In this document: positions 59,488 through 64,000 of the stretch, one piece after another
Numbering within the stretch: position 1 is the stretch's first letter
Layout of the letters: each line of letters begins with the position of its first letter
Assembly: GCA_905182165.1 (NCBI GenBank)
Contig: CAJJAK010000001.1
Location: 1 to 64,000, forward strand
DNA: 64,000 nt
Source: an uncultured Paracoccaceae bacterium
GTDB taxonomy: Bacteria; Pseudomonadota; Alphaproteobacteria; Rhodobacterales; Rhodobacteraceae
Reading direction: 5' to 3'
Notes under the pieces: generated by a model
The model's input: the letters and a program-made list of their open reading frames with translations, nothing else
What the model was told of the DNA's origin: nothing
Database searches by the model: none
Translations under genes and position numbers: made by a program

Positions 59488-60855
59488 ATGACTAAAATTG
59501 TATACAAATGTAATTCCTGTAATGAGACTACCAAAAAGTGGTCAGGAAAATGTGATTCATGTGGCTCTTGGAATTCATTAGTCGAAGACACCGGGCTATC
59601 AATAGGACCAAAAGGAAAAACCCTTGGTATTCAACGTGGTCGACTAATTCCATTAAACACAATTAATTCATCAGAAACTCCACCCAAAAGAATATTATCA
59701 AAAATCTCTGAACTCGATCGAGTCCTTGGTGGTGGTTTGGTCCAAGCCTCAGCTATTTTGGTGGGAGGTGACCCAGGAATTGGGAAATCAACTCTTTTAT
59801 TACAAGCGGCGGCAAAGTTTTCAGAAAATGGACTTAAAACAATTTATATCTCTGGGGAAGAGGCGGAAAGTCAAATAAGAATGAGAGCTCAGCGATTACA
59901 GTTAAATAATAATACATTAAAACTTGGAACCGAAACAAACTTACGTGACATCCTTACAACCTTAGAAAATGAAAAACCTGGCCTTGCAATTATAGATAGT
60001 ATTCAAACACTGTGGGCGGACAATATTGATAGTGCACCTGGTTCTGTTTCCCAAGTAAGGGCTGCATGCCATGAGTTGGTACTTTTTGCAAAAAAAAATA
60101 ATGTGGCTATCATTCTAGTGGGTCATGTTACAAAAGATGGGCAAATCGCTGGTCCAAGAGTAGTTGAACACATGGTTGATACTGTTTTGTATTTTGAAGG
60201 TGATAGAGAACATCAATTTAGGATCATACGCTCTGTAAAGAATAGATATGGCGCAGCAGACGAAATAGGAGTTTTCGAAATGACTGGGTCTGGACTCTCA
60301 GAAGTTCTAAACCCCTCAGCTTTTTTTCTTTCAGAAAGGGAAAACCCAGTTCCAGGTTCAGCAGTTTTTGCTGGTATCGAAGGTACTAGACCTCTCTTAG
60401 TAGAAATACAGGCTTTAGTTGCTCCCTCTACTTTAGCAAGTCCACGTAGAGCCGTCGTCGGACTAGATAGCAATCGGCTATCTATGATTTTGGCAGTATT
60501 TGAAGCAAGATGTAACATAAGCTTTTCAGGTATGGATGTGTACCTAAACGTGGCAGGTGGTATAAAAATAAAAGAGCCTGCAGCTGATTTAGCAATCGCT
60601 GCGGCATTGTTATCAGCTATAAATGATACACCAATTAAAAAAGAAACAGTAATTTTTGGTGAGATTAGTTTATCTGGCGCATTACGAGCAACGTCCCAGG
60701 CTGAGAAACGCTTAAAAGAAGCACAAAAACTTGGTTTTAATTTTGCAATTGCATCTAGTTTAATCAAAACCAAACAAGGGTCAAATATTAAACTTTTAAA
60801 ATACAATGATTTAAATGAATTTGTTTCTGAACAAGTTAAATCGAAAGAGCTATGA
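59488..60855 (+). CDS. radA: DNA repair protein RadA
   Basis: A RecA-like branch-migration helicase, 455 aa and intact. A C4 zinc finger (YKCNSCNETTKKWSGKCDSC) is followed by Walker A GGDPGIGKSTLLLQ and the RadA motif KNRYGAADEIGVFEM. A C-terminal Lon-protease-like domain has DVYLNVAGGIKIKEPAADLA. ATG 59488 (MTKIVYKCNSC) fits the family; an ATG three codons upstream exists. It precedes cvpA, as in many Rhodobacterales. Confidence 0.95.
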   Translation: MTKIVYKCNSCNETTKKWSGKCDSCGSWNSLVEDTGLSIGPKGKTLGIQRGRLIPLNTINSSETPPKRILSKISELDRVLGGGLVQASAILVGGDPGIGKSTLLLQAAAKFSENGLKTIYISGEEAESQIRMRAQRLQLNNNTLKLGTETNLRDILTTLENEKPGLAIIDSIQTLWADNIDSAPGSVSQVRAACHELVLFAKKNNVAIILVGHVTKDGQIAGPRVVEHMVDTVLYFEGDREHQFRIIRSVKNRYGAADEIGVFEMTGSGLSEVLNPSAFFLSERENPVPGSAVFAGIEGTRPLLVEIQALVAPSTLASPRRAVVGLDSNRLSMILAVFEARCNISFSGMDVYLNVAGGIKIKEPAADLAIAAALLSAINDTPIKKETVIFGEISLSGALRATSQAEKRLKEAQKLGFNFAIASSLIKTKQGSNIKLLKYNDLNEFVSEQVKSKEL

Positions 60856-60895
60856 AAAATAATCAGATGTTTAAGGCAGAAGGTAGAAGTTTGTG

Positions 60896-61459
60896 ATGGA
60901 TGGAATAACTGTAGTTGATTTGAGTATTCTGATCATAATTCTGTTATCTGGTACTTTAGCTTATTTTCGTGGATTCATTCGAGAGGCCTTATCTATTAGT
61001 GGCTGGGTTGTAGCAGCTATAGTAGCTTTTACCTTTGCACCTAATTTTGATCCAACATTATCATCTGTTCCTTTTCTTGGCGATCTACTAAAAAAATCTT
61101 GCGAAATCTCTATCATCACTTCGTTTGTATTACTTTTCACGATCAGCTTAGTAATATTTTCATTTTTAGTCACATTTTGTTCTTCTTTTGTTAAGAAAAC
61201 TTTTATAAAATCTATTGACCGTGGATTAGGCTTTCTATTTGGCCTCTGTCGAGGGGCCTTGATCATTATAATTTTATTTATAACTTATCAGCAATTTAAA
61301 ACACCTTCTCAAGCGATAGAACTCATTGAAAGATCTGTATCACAAAAGGTACTTAGTCTTTATAAGGACCAAATTGATGAATTTATGCCAAAAGGTCTGC
61401 TAAGTTCCACATTTACGCGATATGAAGAGTTAATGTTAAATTGTAAATTATATAATTAG
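60896..61459 (+). CDS. cvpA: CvpA family membrane protein
   Basis: A 187-aa inner-membrane protein with four predicted transmembrane helices. The family start is TVVDLSILIIILLSGTLAYF, followed by RGFIREALSISGWVVAAI and IDRGLGFLFGLCRGALIIII. CvpA-type proteins are linked with colicin V production and envelope stress tolerance. ATG 60896 is chosen over the overlapping GTG at 60893. In most Rhodobacterales purF follows directly; here an SDR gene starts 32 bases later. Confidence 0.9.
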   Translation: MDGITVVDLSILIIILLSGTLAYFRGFIREALSISGWVVAAIVAFTFAPNFDPTLSSVPFLGDLLKKSCEISIITSFVLLFTISLVIFSFLVTFCSSFVKKTFIKSIDRGLGFLFGLCRGALIIIILFITYQQFKTPSQAIELIERSVSQKVLSLYKDQIDEFMPKGLLSSTFTRYEELMLNCKLYN

Positions 61460-61491
61460 AAATTACCCACAACCCAAAAGGTAATCAATAA

Positions 61492-62157
61492 ATGAAAAAG
61501 CCTGTCGCCTTAGTTATTGGCGCTTCTAGAGGTCTCGGTTTTTTTATCAGCATCGAGCTCGCTAAGTTAAATTACCATGTAATATGTGTTGCACGAACTG
61601 TTGGCGGGTTGGAAGATCTCGATGATAAAATACAAAAAATTGGAGGCACAGCCACGCTAGCACCGCTTGATATAACAGATAAAAAGGCTATCGAGCACCT
61701 TTGTCACAATATTTTTCAGCGCTGGAAAAAGATTGATATATTAATTCAAGGAGCCGTATTTGCAGCGCCATTATCTCCAGTGGAACACATAGATGATAAA
61801 GATATGCAAAAATCAATCGCAACAAATTTAAGTGCAACGCAAACAATCATATCAATGACGCAACCTCTACTTAAAGTGGCAAAAAAAGGCATTGCAGTAT
61901 TTTTTTCTGATCGTAACTTAAAAGAAAAATTTTTTGGAGCATATGGTTCCACAAAGGCAGCCCAAATTTCATTAGTCTTAAATTGGAAAAAAGAAAATTC
62001 TAACAATTCCTTAAAAATACTAATTCTCGAACCAAACGCTATGTCTACAGCCACTCGGGCAAGGTTTCATCCTGGCGAAAACAAAAGTTTACTGATGTCT
62101 CCTGAAGATGAAGCTAAGCGTTTAACCAAAATAATCACCCAAGCTTACGTTTCTTAG
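61492..62157 (+). CDS. Short-chain dehydrogenase/reductase
   Basis: A 221-aa classical SDR. The cofactor motif GASRGLGF lies at the N-terminus, the catalytic YGSTK (YxxxK) at about residue 152, and a Ser-containing strand FFSDRN just before it. The NAG-type strand is represented by [12 protein letters not shown]. Substrate unknown. It sits next to cvpA. Its 3' end overlaps the end of the convergent der gene by 23 bases. Confidence 0.9.
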   Translation: MKKPVALVIGASRGLGFFISIELAKLNYHVICVARTVGGLEDLDDKIQKIGGTATLAPLDITDKKAIEHLCHNIFQRWKKIDILIQGAVFAAPLSPVEHIDDKDMQKSIATNLSATQTIISMTQPLLKVAKKGIAVFFSDRNLKEKFFGAYGSTKAAQISLVLNWKKENSNNSLKILILEPNAMSTATRARFHPGENKSLLMSPEDEAKRLTKIITQAYVS

Positions 62158-63550
62158 CTTTTTCTGCATATGGGTTTTCACCAGATTTAATTATTAGGCG
62201 AATTGGTGTGCCAGGCATATCAAAGTATGTTCTCAATCCATTCACTAAATATCTTCTATATGATCTTTGTCTGTTAAGCCGCCCTTGAACAGAAAACTAT
62301 AAAAGTAGGTGGTCGGGTTTTTGCTTGTGTCATATAGCGTAATCTGATTCGTCGTCCACCAGGTGCAGGCGGTGGGTGAGCTTCTACAATTTCATCTAAC
62401 CATCTATTTAAGCGAGCAGTAGGAATTCTAATATTCCAAACACCATATGCCTTAATGATAGCTTCATACAATCGATCTAAGCCAGCTCCAGTTTTTGCGG
62501 ACACATAAACCAAAGGCGCTCCCTTCAATTGAGGAAGTAATCTATAAAACTCTTCCAATAAAATCTTAGCTTGTTTTTGTTTTTCTTTTTGTAAATCCCA
62601 CTTATTTACGGCCACAACAATCGCACGGCCTTCACGTTCAGCCAAATCAGCAATTCGCAAATCTTGCACCTCAAATGGGTTTTCAACATCTAACAAAATA
62701 ATCACGACTTCAGAAAAGTTTACAGCTCTTATTCCATCAGAAACTGATAATTTTTCTAACTTTTCGTTTACTTTAGCTCTTTTTCTCATACCAGCGGTAT
62801 CAAAAACCCTAAATTTAGTCCCATTCCAATCGATTGAAACAGAAATAGCATCTCGGGTGATTCCAGCTTCAGGGCCAGTCAGCAATCTATCTTCTCCCAA
62901 AATTTTATTTATAAGAGTTGATTTACCAGCGTTAGGACGACCAACAACTGCCACCTGTAAAACTGAATTAATTGGAATAAGGCCGTCTATTTTATCATCA
63001 TCTAAGTCTTCATCAAAAACTGGTAAATTTAACTCAGGTTCTATTTGGTCTGTTGCAGAATTTTCTATAATCGGTTTCAACACGTACATTAATTCGTCTA
63101 AACCAACGCCGTGTTCAGCCGATAGCCGAATTGGCTCGCCTAGGCCCAAACTATAACTTTCATAAAATCCAATATCGCCGGCCTGTCCTTCACATTTATT
63201 GACAACAACAATGACATTCGCCGCACGCTTTCTCAAGATTTCTGCAAAAAACTTGTCTGCAGACGTCAAACCAGTTCTTCCATCTATTACAAATAAACAT
63301 AACTCGACATCATCAACTGCCCGTTCTGTCAGACGACGCATTCGGGCAAGTAAGGAATCATCAGTTATGTTTTCGAAGCCTGCCGTATCAGTAACTGTAA
63401 ATTTTAATGGACCCAGACGCCCCTGTCCTTCGCGCAAATCTCTTGTCACACCCGGTTGATCATCAACCAAGGCCAAGTGCCTGTAAGCATCTTGAACAAA
63501 GTTGATTTACCAACATTCGGACGCCCTACTATTGCTAGAGTAAAACTCAT
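62135..63550 (-). CDS. der: Ribosome-assembly GTPase Der (frameshifted at both ends)
   Basis: A double-GTPase needed for 50S assembly, about 470 aa. The first G domain opens [19 protein letters not shown], with a break near 63485 before [13 protein letters not shown]. The second has [18 protein letters not shown] and VVAVNKWDL. The KH-like C-terminal domain ([20 protein letters not shown]) continues after a break near 62280 as [20 protein letters not shown] and ends KAKKRKLG. Both breaks lie within otherwise conserved sequence. The gene is convergent with the SDR gene. Confidence 0.93.
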
Positions 63551-63577
63551 ATAATCATACCATCCTAAAATTTATTT

Positions 63578-64000
63578 TCATTCAAACGCCAATAATTGGC
63601 CTCTTTGATTTAAAATATAAAGCACTCCATTAACAATTGCTGGATGCGAAGCTGCACCATTAGATAAGGGAATTTGATTTAAAATTTTGCCTGAAATAGG
63701 ACTGAATCCACGAAGAAATCCATCACTCGAAGCTACCCATAATTTCCCTCCCGCTAAAACTGGGCCAAAATGTGCAAAACTCTTGTCACGTTTTTTTTTA
63801 TTTGGATATTTAGGTAAGTTTATGGACCAAATCAAATCTCCAGTAACTCTGTCTAAACGCTTCAAGTCTGCGATATCAGTAACAATGAACACCGAATTAT
63901 CAACAACCCATATTGGAGAGTAAGAACCGTCTTTGTCAGTCCACTTTCTTACTCCAGTACTCCCATCTAAGGCAATTAATCTTCCACCTTGATTGGCAGT
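63578..64000 (-). CDS. BamB-like PQQ-repeat (beta-propeller) protein, 5' end beyond window
   Basis: This is the C-terminal 140 residues of a beta-propeller protein. Repeats of the PQQ type are visible, such as GGRLIALDGSTGVRKW, RLDRVTGDLIWSINLP, FGPVLAGGKLWVASSDGFLR and NGVLYILNQRGQLLAFE. In Rhodobacterales a BamB-family outer-membrane protein assembly factor lies just upstream of der, which fits here. The signal peptide and lipobox lie outside the window and cannot be checked. Confidence 0.82.
   Translation of the reverse strand, partial: TANQGGRLIALDGSTGVRKWTDKDGSYSPIWVVDNSVFIVTDIADLKRLDRVTGDLIWSINLPKYPNKKKRDKSFAHFGPVLAGGKLWVASSDGFLRGFSPISGKILNQIPLSNGAASHPAIVNGVLYILNQRGQLLAFE

Noticed and set aside
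60213..60806. A 197-codon open frame on the minus strand opposite radA
   Set aside because: It lies wholly inside the intact, well-conserved radA gene, has no recognisable domain and no Shine-Dalgarno support. It is a shadow frame.
1261..63550. Programmed ribosomal frameshifting or an altered genetic code as the reason for so many split genes
   Set aside because: The breaks go in both directions, lack a common slippery motif, and stop codons are normal in intact genes such as rpoD, metG and radA.

Overview
The window looks like a chromosomal stretch from a low-G+C (about one third G+C by eye) marine alphaproteobacterium of the Rhodobacterales/Roseobacter type. The evidence is gene content and gene order: DUF952-pyrD-arsC with PaaI-PaaI-MATE, paired MerR regulators before a beta-oxidation cluster, lolD/lolC/proS with a short (INS-less) ProRS, rpoH-rluD-DUF6476-dnaG-rpoD, nrdR-ribD-ribE-nusB, a heterotetrameric sarcosine oxidase operon, a Roseobacter-like Glu dehydrogenase, and dnaB-alr-mlaEF-radA-cvpA-SDR-der-bamB. 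A low-G+C lineage such as the HTCC2255 group is a possible home, but this is inference.

Layout. 0-7.4 kb: LysR regulator, a Rieske oxygenase with a coupled 54-aa ORF, a ProC-like reductase, DUF952, a damaged pyrD, an ArsC-family reductase, MATE exporter and two PaaI thioesterases. 7.5-18.4 kb: a fatty-acid or acyl-CoA degradation block (two MerR regulators, DmdC-type and LCAD-type acyl-CoA dehydrogenases, GST, thiolase, FadJ-type bifunctional enzyme, a DmdB-like acyl-CoA synthetase) interrupted by an EamA transporter. 18.5-28.3 kb: a conserved membrane protein, lipoprotein-sorting ABC transporter, prolyl-tRNA synthetase, a 5'-truncated FAD oxidoreductase, ImuA-like protein, TerB/J-domain protein, oligoendopeptidase F, RpoH. 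28.4-41.4 kb: RluD, DUF6476, primase, RpoD, a GT39-like membrane glycosyltransferase, NrdR, riboflavin genes, NusB, MFS, MetRS, tRNA-Leu(UAA). 41.4-54.9 kb: M29 aminopeptidase, Baeyer-Villiger monooxygenase, dual-specificity-like phosphatase, SelO, sarcosine oxidase soxBDAG, glutamate dehydrogenase, a 3-hydroxyisobutyrate-dehydrogenase-like protein, nitroreductase. 55-64 kb: replication, repair and cell-envelope housekeeping genes ending in a partial BamB-like gene at the window edge. No mobile element, CRISPR array or rRNA was seen, and no gene-free stretch exceeds 300 bases.

Two features dominate. First, about 26 of roughly 58 protein genes, including indispensable ones (dnaB, dnaG, der, alr, nusB, lolD), are broken by frameshifts, often at homopolymers, while the protein sequence on both sides stays well conserved. 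This fits uncorrected sequencing indels far better than genuine decay, so I annotate these as single genes. Second, and stranger, several genes have an internal stretch of about 40-190 bases replaced by unrelated sequence of similar length: a G+C-rich piece of polynucleotide phosphorylase inside the M29 peptidase, a piece of a TrmH/SpoU methyltransferase (Bacteroidota-like) inside rluD, a Smr-like gene start inside the 3-hydroxyisobutyrate-dehydrogenase-like gene, and unidentified pieces in pyrD and soxB. These look like local chimeras from other organisms in the sample, probably from read correction or assembly; if confirmed in reads they would be a remarkable form of micro-mosaicism.

The most interesting likely-biological signals are a cluster of four GANTC (CcrM methylation) sites on a predicted rpoD promoter, the absence of ribBA/ribH and purF from their usual places, a selO gene overlapping the end of the sarcosine oxidase operon, and divergent rluD/DUF6476 genes whose start codons overlap.
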